From Ascidia mentula (lineage: Eukaryota; Chordata; Ascidiacea; Phlebobranchia; Ascidiidae), in NCBI GenBank assembly GCA_947561715.1, contig OX387197.1:7871001-7935000 (forward strand): 64,000 bases of DNA, in the 5' to 3' direction. The translations under genes and the position numbers were made by a program. The notes beneath the pieces are model-generated. The model had not been told where the DNA came from and made no database searches. It saw nothing but the letters and a program-made list of their open reading frames with translations. Of the stretch, positions 49,500 through 62,382 are shown one piece after another. The stretch's first letter is position 1. Each line of letters begins with the position of its first letter.

Positions 49500-51200
49500 T
49501 GGGGATTTTTGACAGTTGTGATGTGTGTTGCTCAGCAAACTTATGTCGTTTCCGATTGGTTCACTGGCCAACGAGGTTACCGCCATGGAGAATACTTAGG
49601 TTCGAAAAGTCTTGCTACTTGTTTTGAATTGAATAAGGGTCAACCTTTTTTGAGACGTGTCAATCACCTAGAACGGCGCACGTTTTGGAGCAAATCATTC
49701 AATAAATCACAAACTATTTTGTTTATGAGTCTGAGAATCGCTGGGCTTTTTCTTATTGGTATCTTGTACCTGTAGGTCAAAAATGACTAGTGTAGCTTTT
49801 GCACTTTTAAATTAAATAAGGGTCAACCTTTTTTAAGACGCGTCATTCGCCTAGAACGGCGCACGTTTTGGAGCAAATCATTCAATAACTCACAAACTAT
49901 TTTGTTTATGAGGCTGAGAATCACAGGGCTGTTTGCTATTGGTATCTTGCATGTGTAGTTTAAAAATCACTATTATAACTTCCGTACTTTAAAATGTAAT
50001 ATGGGTCAAACTTTTTTGAATCGCGTCAAGCCGTTTATTTGCTTGTTTCAACTTCAATTTTAATAAAATTTTGCAACGTGATACTACTGTCCATTTGATA
50101 TCGGACTGTGGAAACCGTTTGCTTTTAATTACATTGACTTTAAATTGGAAAACGAATAGACGTTTTAAACAGCTTGATCCTTATTATCAACTCAAATACT
50201 ACGAATTTCAGTCCTATGCATACAACAATGTGTTAGATATTGAATGATTATCGTTGAAACAGGCCGCTAATCAGAATTTCAAGTAGCTTGACCCTTATTA
50301 ACTCCAAAACTACATAAGCCACAACATTAATCTTTGCAGTACTTATAGTGGATACCAACATGAAACAGCACAGCGAACTTCAGTCCTATGCATACAACAA
50401 TGTGTTAGATATTGAATGATTATCGTTGAAACAGGCGCTAATCAGAATTTCAAGTAGCTTGACCCTTATTAACTCCAAAACTACTCAAGCCACAACATTA
50501 ATCTTTGCAGTAGTATTAGAGGATGCCAACATTAAACAGTACAGCGAATTTCAGCACTGTACATCGAAAAATGTGTAGAATATTCGATGATTTGCCTTAA
50601 AACGGGCGCAAATTTTATGACGGTGGTTTGACGCGTTTTAAACATCTTGACCCTTATCAACTCTAAAAGTACGATAGCTACAGCATTCATGTTTGCAGTA
50701 CTTATAGTGGATATCAACATGAAACAGCCCAGCGAATTTTAGCACTATGCATACAAAAATGTGTTAGATATTGAATGATTATCGTTGAAACAGGCGCTAA
50801 TCAGAATTTCAAGTAGCTTGACCCTTATTAACTCCAAAACTACTTAAGCCACAACATTAATCTTTGCAGTAGTCTTAGAGGATGCCAACATTAAACATTA
50901 CAGCGAATTTCAGCACTGTACATCGAAAAATGTGTAGGATATTCGATGATTTGCCTTAAAACGGGCGCAAATTCTATGACGGTGGTTTGACGCGTTTTCA
51001 ACACCTTGACCCTTATCAACTCTAAAAGTACGATAGATACAGCATTCATCTTTGCAGAATTCATAGTGGATACGAACATGAAACAGCCCAGCGAATTTCA
51101 GCACTATGCATACAAAAATGTGTAAGATACTCGATGATTATCTTTAAAACAGTTGATTCGAATTTGATATAGCTTGTATCCACTGAAGTAGTAAACCTGC
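49500..51200. repeat. degenerate tandem repeats of about 180-190 bp
   Basis: A first pair repeats aataagggtcaacctttttt and ggcgcacgttttggagcaaa at about 49630 and 49812. From 50040 a related unit repeats the theme agcttgacccttattaactc near 50287, 50460 and 50818, alternating with ttgacccttatcaactctaa near 50650 and 51006. Corresponding sites 359 bases apart indicate a two-unit higher-order repeat. Open frames in it are not gene-like. Confidence 0.75.
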
Positions 51201-52128
51201 AACATTCATGAAAGTGCTCTTACGGGTCTATCCATCAGTTGAACAACACTATTCCGATATGAAATTTTTTTTTTAATTTTTTTCGCAATAGAAAATTTTG
51301 TTTACAGAAGTGAAATTTTATTTACAAACTCAAAATTTTGTTCTCAAAAGGGAAATTTTGTTTGCAAACTTGACATTTGGTTTACAAAAGGGAAACTATG
51401 ATTTCGTTTGATGTTTACAAAAGAAATTGTAGTTCGTCGTGTTTCCGCCAAAGTTTTCACCTAGGATTGTTTGGCATTTTGATAGTGCATTATAAAAGTT
51501 TTCATAAAATCAACACCGAACATCTACCAAGCGTTTTCTCATTCCCCGCTACTTCCTAAAACAAATTAATGAATGCTTTTTGGTGTGGCAAGAAAAACAT
51601 AAAACATGTAGCGTATTACGTTTTTCAATGATCGTCTTGACGTGGCTGCAGTATATATCTGCTAAATTTCAATTCGCTTGTATGTAAAAGTAAATACTAA
51701 CATGCGATCACCTGTAAAAGACAAGGTTATTACGCGCTATACGTCAAAATAAAGAGAAGTTTTTCGGCATTGTCTGCTACATGACTGTGGTATTTGTCTG
51801 CTAAATTGCAAATCAATTAATTTAGTCCACCATTGCGACAATTAACAAGAATTTATATTTCCTAAATCGAAGTGTCCGACGAACATTTGCTACACCTACA
51901 GCTAAATCACGCAATTTGGGTTTGATTGTAATGCCAGTTGATGTAATCCAGTATTTCTATGATAAGATCGTTTAAGAACTAAGAATCAATCGCCAAATCA
52001 AGGCAAATTGTACCGCATATCTACATAGTCCTCTTGCGACACCATGCGAAAAATTGGAAATTTGAAAACAAAATTTCAAAACGAAAATTTCGTTTTCAAA
52101 TTTTTTTTTTGTGTCGGACCGTGCTATA
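51201..52128. other. right end of the insertion, no gene seen
   Basis: About 51260-51400 contains a run of short imperfect repeats of the type gaaattttgtttacaaa. The last 70 bases have A+T-rich inverted motifs (aacgaaaatttcgttttc) and the terminal sequence ggaccgtgctata. Confidence 0.5.
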
Positions 52129-54435
52129 GGACGCAAGTTCTCCAGGCTTACGCAGAAGTCACTTGATTATTACAACGGACGATTTCTGGGTTACTTTTTC
52201 TTCAGCGTGCGTGCATTCGCGGTACGGTTTGGATATGTTATAATGCTTCTTTTACTTGGTGTAGGTTTTCTTATTAACACCCGAATGATTATAGGACTAG
52301 TTATTGCATAATACTGAATGGTACAATTGATTGATTTACACCAGAAATTCTTTTTTCCTAAATCATTTTTTTGTTTTTCAACTAATGTTCTAACACCGTT
52401 TTTGGTAAGCCACTGTTCCGACCCATTAGATCACATTGACCCTGTCTGCAGGTCACTAAAAACATTATTGGCTTTATTGCCTAGAACTGACATGTTGAAA
52501 CACTTTATTGTGCATTTTGCAGGTTTTAAGTTACCTTACCATTTACTGCATTTTCTACGCCGGACGATCGAACGATATATCAGATTCAAACAATACTTCA
52601 TACGGCGGTCCCACATTCCTTCAAAACTTCTCTTTTTGTGGCCCAAACGACTGTCAGGACCCGAACGTCACCCAGCGCAATCTGGTGCGATACGTCCCAT
52701 CACAAACCACGGTGTATATCATGTTGGGCGCGTCTGGAGCTATGGTATTGATAGCTCTGATTGTTCAAGTATTTTTTGTCGAAAAGTCATGTCTTGAAGA
52801 GCTGGGCAAGGCAGTGAGCGATGTCGACCACGAGGTGTTACCGAGTGTTGAAATCGTCCTTTCTTCGAACGTTTCGTTGAACCAAAGAAGTAAACCTATT
52901 CCTGTTCAGCCCCATGTCTTACGGTCGATTCCAATTGCTGAGAGTTTTAACACTCAGCCACTGAGGTTCAAGAAACAAACCAAAAGTGAAGTAAGTATAT
53001 TCCCTCATCTTGTTAAATTAATAGAAAAAACGTCAGAAATGTGACTGCAAGGATCGGCGACGGATCTGCCTTTACAAATCAATGTAATATTCCTAGGGCT
53101 CCAAAAGAGTAACAGACGATCACACCAGTATCTTGTTAAATTCTTGATTTTATCACTGTTGGTTGCTCATCTTATTACAATGATTTAAATTGGTTGACCA
53201 ACATAATTACGCATAGCAATTGATGACAACGTAGCAGATCGTATAGTAGACTAACGATATTTTTTCAGACATAGGTTGAGCCAATTTTTTTAAAGTTCAT
53301 ATCTTTTTCTTTTAACCAGGATTATCTAAGATTAGCCGTGGCGTCTGTGCGAGAAACGTTTAATCAGATGTTGCGGACGAAGCAACTCCTTATCATTCCT
53401 GTAACATTTTGTACCGGTTTAATGCAAGGCTTTATTTATGTTGAATTGCCCAGAGCGTTTGCCTCATGTATCATTGGTGTCCATCAGGTATGTGCACGTT
53501 TTTAACAGCATGAATTGTGAGTTACAAATGATTACAACAACCATATTTTTTGAGGTTGGATTGTGCATGATCAGTTTTAATATTGTGGGTGCTTTGATAA
53601 CGGTGTTTGTGGGAAGATATTCCTCCAAAATCGAAGAACAAATATGTTTGCTGATATCTACGTTAGTTGATGTTGGCATTTCATTTATTTGCTTGTTTTG
53701 GATCCCGACCGAATCTACAACGTGGTTTGTTTACTGCTTGTTTGGATTAACAGGCATTGGAAACGGAATACGTATTCCAATAAGTACAGGTACTGCTGTG
53801 ATGCAATGTTGGATTCAAGTAGAATATGTTAAAAGTCAATTTAATAGTGTGGTAAGACTGCTGGACGACATTCTTTGGTAAATTTTGTGCAGTAATACAA
53901 CAGTTTACATATCACATAGATTACATCAATTGGTCACTTTTTCTTTAATTCAGACCACCTATACTGTGCAATGCTTCCACAAAAAATGAATTTTGTTGTT
54001 ATTGCAGGCCTAAGTATTATTGATTATCCTGATTTTTTTGCCAGCCACAAAATATAATATGATAGTTTGTTTAATTTCAACATTATATTTTGCAGAAGCA
54101 AAATTACAAAACGCAAAATAATTATCCTCAAAGCTTTGTTTAATACAGATGCTCATGCTGCCTTCTTTCCCAACAACCAAGAGAAAGCTATGGTGGTTTG
54201 GTCCATATGGTATCTGGCCGGGTATGCCTTTCAGTTTGGTTGGAGCTCGGCTGTTTGTGTAAGATACAAGATCTACTTTCAACTTGGTCTGCTTGTATTC
54301 AGCATGGCAACCTACAGTAGGTCATTTGCAATGTAGTAACTATAAAATTTAAAAGTTTAAACCTTTGCAGGTGTTGCTGAAGGTTTGCACAGAAAAGAAA
54401 ATCGTGTTAAAACATCTTCGTCAGGCCTCCAATAG
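52129..54435 (+). pseudogene. UNC93-like copy C, 3' part
   Basis: The rest of exon 3 (52129-52221) and exons 4-8 (52523-52990, 53320-53487, 53555-53789, 54149-54316, 54371-54435) follow, all with the family's exact exon lengths and intact frame. It keeps the sequons, CGPNDCQDPNVTQ and the DAHAAFFPNNQEKAM start of exon 7. Sequence is closest to copy E (for example MCILQVLSYL before exon 4, and the RYVPSQTT variant). Without the 5' half it cannot make a whole protein. The unbroken frame suggests the interruption is recent. Confidence 0.8.
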
Positions 54436-55519
54436 CCGCCCATTTGTAGGATTAGACTTTTCTGCAAATTTTGATTTTCATTCATAATTATCTGATAAAA
54501 GTTTCTTAAAAGGAACATAAATTTTCAACCAGAGTGTTAAAGAATTTTGCTGGTCTGTTTCTCAATAAACAGTTTTACAACAAGCGATATTAATACTTTG
54601 GCGGGTCCTGCCACACTCGGGTACTCGAATTCACTAATGACACATTTAATTTTTAAGTTTGTTTAATTTCCAAATGAACCAATATTGAAACAACACTAAA
54701 CCAAGAGTAACCAATGCAAACGTAACAGCGTTTAACACATATTGTCCTTTTGCATTACAAAATGCTTGTACATTTGCTTGGTCAGATAAGCGTGCTCATG
54801 CGTTAAGGTTAGACAGGTTGTTCCCAAGATTTTACCCAAAATAAGTGATTGCGAAAGAACAAGCTAACCGCGTCACTGTTGTTATGATGATGATGACGAA
54901 CAAAAACGAGAAAAGGAATGTAAAGTTCAAATTGCTGCGTATGTAATATTGTGGTTATTTAAGGGTGGCGATACGGACTGATTGCGAAGGAGTAAAAAAA
55001 ATATTTTGTAGATCCCAAATTTTTGGCTTTGTTTTGATTTTTAGATATCGGGACATCAAAAAGATTGCCTACAAGTCCCTCTGAGCAACAATGGCATAAA
55101 TATACAAAATATAACTTTAAACATGATGATGATTATGAACCACGTGAGGTTCCAACTTAAGTAACAGATATGAACGGAACCTGATTCATCACGGGAACAA
55201 TTGTGGCGCTGCCACATTGAGTAGCTTTTTCGTTGAAACAAGATGAAAATCACTTCCAACATCGGTACGTGACGACACTCCTATTGTAGACGAGCGCCTA
55301 CAGACACATGGGTGATTAGGAATCCCGTACACAAAAACATATGGCTTCACAATTATCATCAGGAGATATAAATGATATTGCGAAGTTTTGTGTTTTATTA
55401 GGGTTGTGTTGTGGAAAAATGCTAATTTCGTAACGAAAAACACTCTACCACGAATAAACTATGCAGAAACGTAACAGCATTTAATGCGACGTATTTCCCC
55501 TCAGCACCAACGAATTCGT
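54436..55519. other. spacer between copies C and D
   Basis: A shortened version of the B-C and D-E spacers: 3'-flanking sequence, then a jump near 54775 to a decayed exon-1 relic (about 54778-54945, reading MMMTNKNEKRNVKFKLLRM), then half of the foldback MITE region (about 55065-55115), then sequence shared with 20215-20290. No intact gene. Confidence 0.55.
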
Positions 55520-55826
55520 TTATTTAGGGCTAAATGCCTTACTTGAAAAAAGTTCGCGCACACGTACAGAAAATAAAGACGACATGCAGCAACAAGTGAC
55601 CATTTGACAGCGAGGAACTTGAGGAAAACAGGCGCAAAGGAGTTGCTGAATAGGATTGTCGTAATATATATTGTTGTGGCTGAAGTCACACCTGTATTAA
55701 GTTGTAAAAATATCACAAGTTTGTGTAAAAAATAAAGAAACATATTGCTTTCTTCAAAGGCACACATCAGTATTGAATGCAAATGTTAGGTTTTACATAC
55801 TGTTCCGTCTTACCCAAACCGTCGAC
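55520..55826 (-). pseudogene. inverted exon 2 and exon 1 relic upstream of copy D
   Basis: The most complete of the inverted relics. On the minus strand it holds all of exon 2 (about 55690-55541, PVFLKFLAVKWSLVAACRLYF), intron 1 and the last codons of exon 1 (VDGLG with an intact GTAAG donor). Exon 1 breaks off at 55826 against the 5' region of copy D. Confidence 0.7.
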
Positions 55827-56084
55827 TACATCTTCGCGCAGCAATATACTTAAAAACAGGGAACGAATTGACGTGAGCACCGAAAACATTACTGCGGTGC
55901 TATTGACTGGTGTCGTGACGTACTTCAACGCTGCAAATTCGATGGTAAAAAACGCTTGTTTTGCTTCGTCAGCCAAGCGCTACGTGTTAACGTCCTGGCA
56001 AATAAAAAAGTTGTTGCAAATATTTTACCAAGGCAAGTGTTAAAGAAGGTATCACTGGCTGACCCAGTCACATTTGTTATAATA

Positions 56085-58754
56085 ATGATGGCAAACGAAC
56101 ATGAGAAACGGAATTTAAAGTTTAAGTTTGCACAGTTTGTGATTAGTTCTACTATCAGTTTAGGTGCCTACAACTCACTGGTATCACTGCAATCCAGTAT
56201 CAATATTGTCGACGGTTTGGGTAAGACTTGGAAGTGAGAAAAGTAGATTTTTTTAGTTATTATTACTGTCTTGTAAACCAACGTAATTGTTTTTGGCACG
56301 TAATGATAAAACATCTTTTTCATCACAGGTGTGACTTCAACCACAACAATATATGTTACAACAGTTGTATTCAGCATCTTTTTTGCGCCTGTTGTCCTCA
56401 AATTCTTGACAGTTAAATGGTCTCTAGCTGTTGCACTCGGGCTATATTTTCTGTACATTTGCGCAAACTATTTTGCAAGTAAGTTAAACTGAAGACTGAA
56501 AAACAGCAAAAAGTTTCTGTGATGGTTTCATAAACTAGACTAAATTAAATAAAAATAAAAATTTTCCGAAATTACGAACAGAACGTATGTCTAAATAAGT
56601 TGCGTTGCATCATCAAAACTTTCTTTTGTTTTTCTGCTTGTGCACAGATATTTATATGCTCGTTGCCTTTGGAGTGCTAGTTGGCGTAGCTGAGGCACTG
56701 GCTTGGCCATCTTTCATGGTTTATTGCGTGAATTTCGGACGCAAGTTCTCCAGGCTTACGCAGAAGCCACTTGATTATTACAACGGACGGTTTATGGGTT
56801 ACTTTTTCTTCAGCGTGCGTGCATTCGCGGTGCGGTTTGGATATGTTATGATGCTTCTTGTTCTAGGTGTAGGTTTCATATTAACACCCGAATGATCATA
56901 GGACTATAGTTATTGCATCATGCTAATGGTACAATTAACTGATTTACGCCAGAAATTCTTTTTTCCTAGATAATTTTCTTGTTTTTCAACTAATGTTCTA
57001 ACACCGTTTTTGATGAGCCACTGTTCCGACCTATTATATCACAATGACCCTGTCTGCAGGTCACTAAAACATTATTGGCTTCATTGCCTGGAACTTACAT
57101 GTTGAAACACTTTATTGTACATTTTGCAGGTTTTAGGTTTCCTTGCCATTTACTGCATTTTCTACGCCGGACGATCGAACGATATATCAGCTTCAAACAA
57201 TACTTTATACGGCGGTCCCACACTCCGGCAAAACTTCTCTTTTTGTGGCCCAAACGACTGTCAGGACCCGAACGTTACCCAGCGCAATCTGGTGCAATAC
57301 GTCCCTCCACAAACCACGGTGTATATCATGTTGGGCGTGTCTGGAGCTATAATATTGATAGCTCTAACTGTTCAAGTATTTTTTGTCGAAAAGCCATGTC
57401 TTGAGGAGCTGGTCAAGGCAGTGAGCGATGTCGACCACGAGGAGTTACCGAATGTTGAAATCGTCCTTTCTTCAACCGTTTCGTTCGACAAAAAAAGTAA
57501 ACCTATTCCTGTTCAGCCCCATGTCTTACGGCCGATTCCAATTGCCGAGAGTTTTAACACTCAGCCACTGAGTTTCAAGAAACAAACCAAAAGAGAAGTA
57601 AATATATTCCTTCATCTTGTTAAATTATGGATTTTATCACTGTTGGTTGTTCATGTTATTACAATAATTTAAATTGGTTGACCAACATAATTTCGCATGG
57701 CAATTGATGATAGCGTAGATCGTATTAGTAGACTAACGATATTTTTTAGACATAGCTTGGGACAATTTTTTTAAGTTCATATCCTTCTCGTTTAACCAGG
57801 ATTATCTGAGATTAGCCGTTGCATCTTTGCGAGAAACGTTTAATCAGATGTTGCAGACGAAGCAACTCCTTATCATTCCTCTAACATTTTGTACCGGTTT
57901 AATGCAAGGTTTTATTTATGTCGAAATGGTCAGAGCGTTTGCCTCATGTATCATTGGTGTCGATCAGGTATGTGCACGTTCTTGTGCTATTTGTGCACGT
58001 TTTAAACAGCATTAATTGTAAGTTACAAATGATTACAACAACCATATTTTCTGAGGTTGGCTTGTGCATGATCAATTTTAATGTTATGGATGCTTTGATG
58101 ACGGTGTTTGTGGGAAGATATTCCTCCAAAATCGGAAGACAAGGACTTTTGCTGATATCTACGTTAGTTGATGTTGGTATTTATTTTGTTTGCTTGTTTT
58201 GGATCCCGACCGAATCTACAAAGTGGTTTGTTTACTGCTTGTTTGGACTAGAGGGCATTGGAAACGGAATTCGTATCCCAATGAGTTCAGGTACTGGTGT
58301 GATGCAATATTGGATTCAAGTAGAATGTGCTAAAAGTCAAAAGAACAATTTGATTGTGTGGTAATTGCCAAAAAAAACACTGCATCTAGGCCAGTTCAAC
58401 AGTACTATTTGAGGAAGCAAAATTACAAAACGCAAAATAATAATCCTCAAAGCTTTGTTTAATACAGATGCTCATTCCACCTTCTTTCCCAACAACCAAG
58501 AGAAAGCTATGGTGGTTTGGTCCATATGGTACCTGGCCGGGTATGCCTTTCAGTTTGGTTGGAGCACGGCAGTTTGTGTAAGATACAGGATCTACTTTCA
58601 GCTTGGTCTGCTTGTATTCAGCATAACAACTTACAGTAAGTCACTTGCAATTTAGTAACTATGAAATTTAAAAGTTTTAACCTTTGCAGGTGTTGCTGAA
58701 GGTTTGCACAGAAAAGAAAATCGTATTAAAACATCTTCGTCAGGCCTCCAATAG
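56085..58754 (+). CDS. UNC93-like multi-pass membrane protein, copy D
   Basis: Eight exons (56085-56220, 56329-56478, 56648-56829, 57130-57597, 57800-57967, 58056-58290, 58468-58635, 58690-58754) join to 523 aa, the same length as copy B. Exon 3 ends in a GTGCGG donor instead of GTACGG, which should still work. Differences from B are few: RQNFSFC for LQNFSFC, THE pair TGVM for TDVM after exon 6, and DAHSTFF for DAHAAFF in exon 7. It has the same UNC93 signatures (SLQSSIN, GLG, CGPNDC with sequons, a long central loop). Copies B and D are the products of the block duplication and may be redundant. Poly(A) signal AATAAA at 58813-58818. Confidence 0.78.
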
Positions 58755-61700
58755 CCGCCGATTTGTAGGATTAGACTTTTCTGCAAATTTTGATTTACAT
58801 TCATAATTATCTAATAAAAGTTTCTTAAAGGAACATAAATTTTCAACCAGAGTGTTAAAGAATTTTGCTGGTCTGTTTCTCAATAAACAGTTTTACAACA
58901 AGCGTTACTAAAAATGCTTGGTAGTTTAGTGCAGTTATTCACATACTTTGGCGGGTCCTGGCACACTGGGATACTCGAATTCACTAATGACACATTGAAT
59001 TTTTAGGTTTGTTTAATTTTCAAATGAACCAATATTGAAACAACACTAAACCAAGAGTAACCAATGCAAACGTAACAGCGTTTAACACACATTGTCCTTT
59101 TGCGTTACAAATTGTTTATTACAAAGGCGAATGCCCTTTAAGCACACACTAAATACTTTTACAATAGCGTGTATAATTTTTCCATAGGTTGGATGTTACA
59201 CAACATGCTGAAACTCTTTGATCACTTGGTAATTAGTTCAATATTCACGACACACCTGCGCGTCGCGGCACACAGTTTGAGAAACCCTTGTTTAGGGCAC
59301 TATGGCAGATTAGGGCACGCTAGCATGTCACCACCTTCGTGATAGACAGCAACAGGATACCAATGTAATTCAAAACCAGACGAGATGAACTTGCAACGCT
59401 GCAAGTTTAAGGGTAAAAAGACGTAGTTTTGCTTTGTCAGATAAGCGTGCTCATGCGTTAAGGTTAGACAGGTTGTTCCCAAGATTTTACCCAAAATAAG
59501 TGATTGCGAAAGAACAAGCTAACCGCGTCACTGTTGTTACGATGATGATGACGAACGGACACGAGAAAAGGAATGTAAAGTTCAAATTGCTGCGTAAGTA
59601 ATAGTGTGGTTATTCAAGCGTTGCGATACGGACTGATTGCGGAGGAGTAAAAAAAAATATTTTGTAGATCCCGAATCTTCGGCTTTGTTTTGATTTTTGG
59701 ATATCGGGTCATCAAAAAGGTTACCTTCAAGTCACTCTGAGCAACAATGGCATAAATATACAAAATATGACTTTACCAACGATCCATGATACGCCCATGT
59801 GTTTTCTCTTGTTGCCTGCGGCCGCGGTACCACGCAAGTAGGTCATCTGCCATTGTTGCTCAGAGTGACTTGGAGGTATTTGGCACCAGCAGCCAAAATG
59901 TTCGGCCAGTTTTACCACTGGAAGTAGGAAACGTAAATTTTGTTTTGCACGTGCAAGTTTCGAAATATGATCAACCACAGCACAATCTACTGCACAATTG
60001 ATTTAGCTGATTTCTTTCACACCAAAACTTTCGATAAGGCAACAGAGACAAACAACTCTGTATATAACTTGTGGAGGGTTCGATAAGGCATTCACCCATG
60101 CACAAAGCTTTACAAAACCACAATACTTATAATAAACAAAGGTGTAATTATAATATTGATTATGTATTTGCTGTTATATTTCTGCAAGGTTCATTACCTG
60201 AAGCATTTACGAACGCATTCACGTAACTTCCAACGACCTTTTTGAAAACTATCACGACTATTAAAAAGTGATGTAATGCATTGTCCAAAGAACAGACCAT
60301 TCAATGAATCTTCTTGATGTCATTCTGATTCTATTTCGATTACGAACGTTTAAATTGATAACTCGATCTCTTGGGTTTACTATTTGAAGTTTGTTCAAGT
60401 TTTGCCATCTTTAATAACAACAGATTGTTTTTTCTAAAATGGTGTTTGATCTGAACGGAGTTTTGTGAATAAATAACACGCAATCCTAAAAGTGGTGACC
60501 CCGACGTGGTCTTGGATTTTCTGCAAAGAACTGAAATCGTGAGTATACTTTCTGTCTTATCTGTTGAAGAACTCCAAACCAAAGAAACATTCTCACGATC
60601 AATTTTCACCTTAAAGATCGTTTAAATTCGTTAAAATTAAGCTTATTTTCAGTTATCAGTGATAGGAACAATTGTTTCTGTGTTGTGCTGTGTTATCGTG
60701 ATTTTCCCTCATACTTTTATTGTTGATTTTTAACATATGACTGTTGGCAGGATCTGATGGTTGGTCTGATGTGTGTTGGTGTAGTTTGTATTCTGACAGT
60801 TCTTGATATTAAATATTTCCTGAACCAAAATTTTATGCCAGTAAAATTATACCTATCATTTTGAAAAAAGGTACAACAGTATTATCTGAACTGAAAAAAT
60901 ACAAAAAGAACAGTAACTTTATTTCTGCAAGATAAGAGCAGCAAAGTATCATGCAATAATAGAGCAGTGCTGCACAACATTTGGTTAGATACCTTAAATG
61001 AGCAAAAGTGTAAAATGTAGACAAACATCAAATACCACCAGAGTCGACAAGGTTTTGGGATGCAAATGTTATGGCTGAATGGGTAGATAGTTCATTTTTG
61101 GTATTATTGTCATTGGTACTGTAACATGCGTCAGAGTAATCAGTATTTGTATTGCGCAATGCCTGCTGGTGTGCAGCATTGCACAAGTGTTGCACAACCC
61201 ATTGCAAATCACATACAAGTCCAGTGTGTACCTGTAAATTTATTCTATCATTCTACCACTATTCTGCTAAAGCTCTACTTTACAACCCAGCAATTTGATG
61301 CAATTTGAACAAAACGCAGCAATTTGAACTTTACGTTACTTTTCTCGTTTTTGTTCGTCATCATAACAACAGTGTCGTGATTAGCTTGTGCCTTCGTAAG
61401 ATCTTCTTTTGGTAAAATCTTGGCAACAACTTGTCTAACCTTAACGCATAAGCTCGTCAGTGTCTATGAAGCAGGTTTTATAGACATATTAACATGCACT
61501 AAACTGACATAGTGCTCAGAACGGAGGTTTCTCAAATACGTCACGCAGGTGTGTCACCTGACGCACACAACAGTCCCAAATCTGACGCACAAAACAATAA
61601 TTGGTGAAAAAGTTTCGTCTTGCTGTGCAAAGCTCTAAACGAAAAGAATTATATGCACATGCTGGTATGATAATGCAAATATTGCATAAATCATTTTTTT

Positions 61701-61982
61701 GACATTTAGGCCTCAATAAAAGAATTTCTTGGCGCTAAAGGGCAACGTCGCATTAAATGCTGTTACGTTTCTGCATTATTTATTCCTGCATGGTAGAGTA
61801 CAGTTTCACGTCTGTCTGTTATCAGGTAAGGTGCGTTGAGTAACAGTTCCTGTTTTTCAAGTCGCCAGTGCAAATAAAAACTATTCAAGAGCTTGTCCCT
61901 GTGTGGTCACGCTTCGCCAGTGTTGAAAAATAGTGAAGAAAGGTTTTGTGTGGGCTCTGCATATTTTGGAAAAACGGAAAAG
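58755..61982. other. spacer between copies D and E (duplicate of the B-C spacer)
   Basis: Collinear with 23548-27404. It contains an exon-1 relic (59425-59605), the 157-bp MITE (59722-59878), the tRNA-Trp-type primer-binding site (60493-60509), the empty solo-LTR site (60988-60992) and the inverted exon-1 relic (about 61460-61320). It lacks about 220 bases present at 24775-24990. No gene seen. Confidence 0.65.
59722..59878. mobile_element. 157-bp MITE-like element, second copy
   Basis: Same arms as the element at 24464-24620, now with one mismatch near the end of the right arm (cttggaggta). It is here through the block duplication. Confidence 0.6.
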
Positions 61983-62126
61983 AAGTCACACCTGTAATAA
62001 AATGTTAGAATATCACAAGTTTGTGTAAAAATTAAAGAAACATATTGTTTTCTTCAAGGGCACACATCAGTATTGAATGCAAATGTAAGGTTTTTCATAC
62101 TGTTCCGTCTTACCCAAACCGTCGAC
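61983..62126 (-). pseudogene. inverted exon 1/exon 2 relic upstream of copy E
   Basis: Same extent as the relic before copy C, with the exon 1 donor intact (GTAAG in minus sense). Confidence 0.65.
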
Positions 62127-62382
62127 TACATCTTCGCGCAGCAATATACTTAAAAACAAGGAAGGAATTGACGTGCACCGAAAACATTACTGCGGTGCCA
62201 TTGACTGGTGTCGAGATGTACTTGAACGCTACAAGTTTGATGGTAAAAAACGCTTGTTTTGCTTCGTCAGCCAAGCGCTACGTGTTAAAGTCTTGGCCAA
62301 TAAAACAGTTGTTGCAAATATTTTACAAAGGCAAGTGTTTAAGGAGGTATCACTGGCTAACCCAGTCACATTTGTTATAATA

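Larger units (their letters stand above)
28472..52128. mobile_element. 23.7-kb insertion in exon 3 of UNC93-like copy C
   Basis: Copies B, D and E read ttcggacgcaag without a break. Copy C reads ttcgg, then 23.7 kb, then ggacgcaag. Only GG is repeated at the borders. The left end GCATGGTCAGCC and the reverse complement of the right end, GCACGGTCCGAC, agree at 9 of 12 positions; four extra bases (TATA) lie outside the right one. Both termini continue inward into similar inverted motifs of the type TTTTGAAAACGAAATTTCGTTT (about 28510-28560 and 52060-52105). Inside lie a satellite, hAT MITEs, a tyrosine-recombinase gene and further tandem repeats. It may be one large element, or an older element enlarged by satellite growth and nested insertions. 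Confidence 0.75.
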
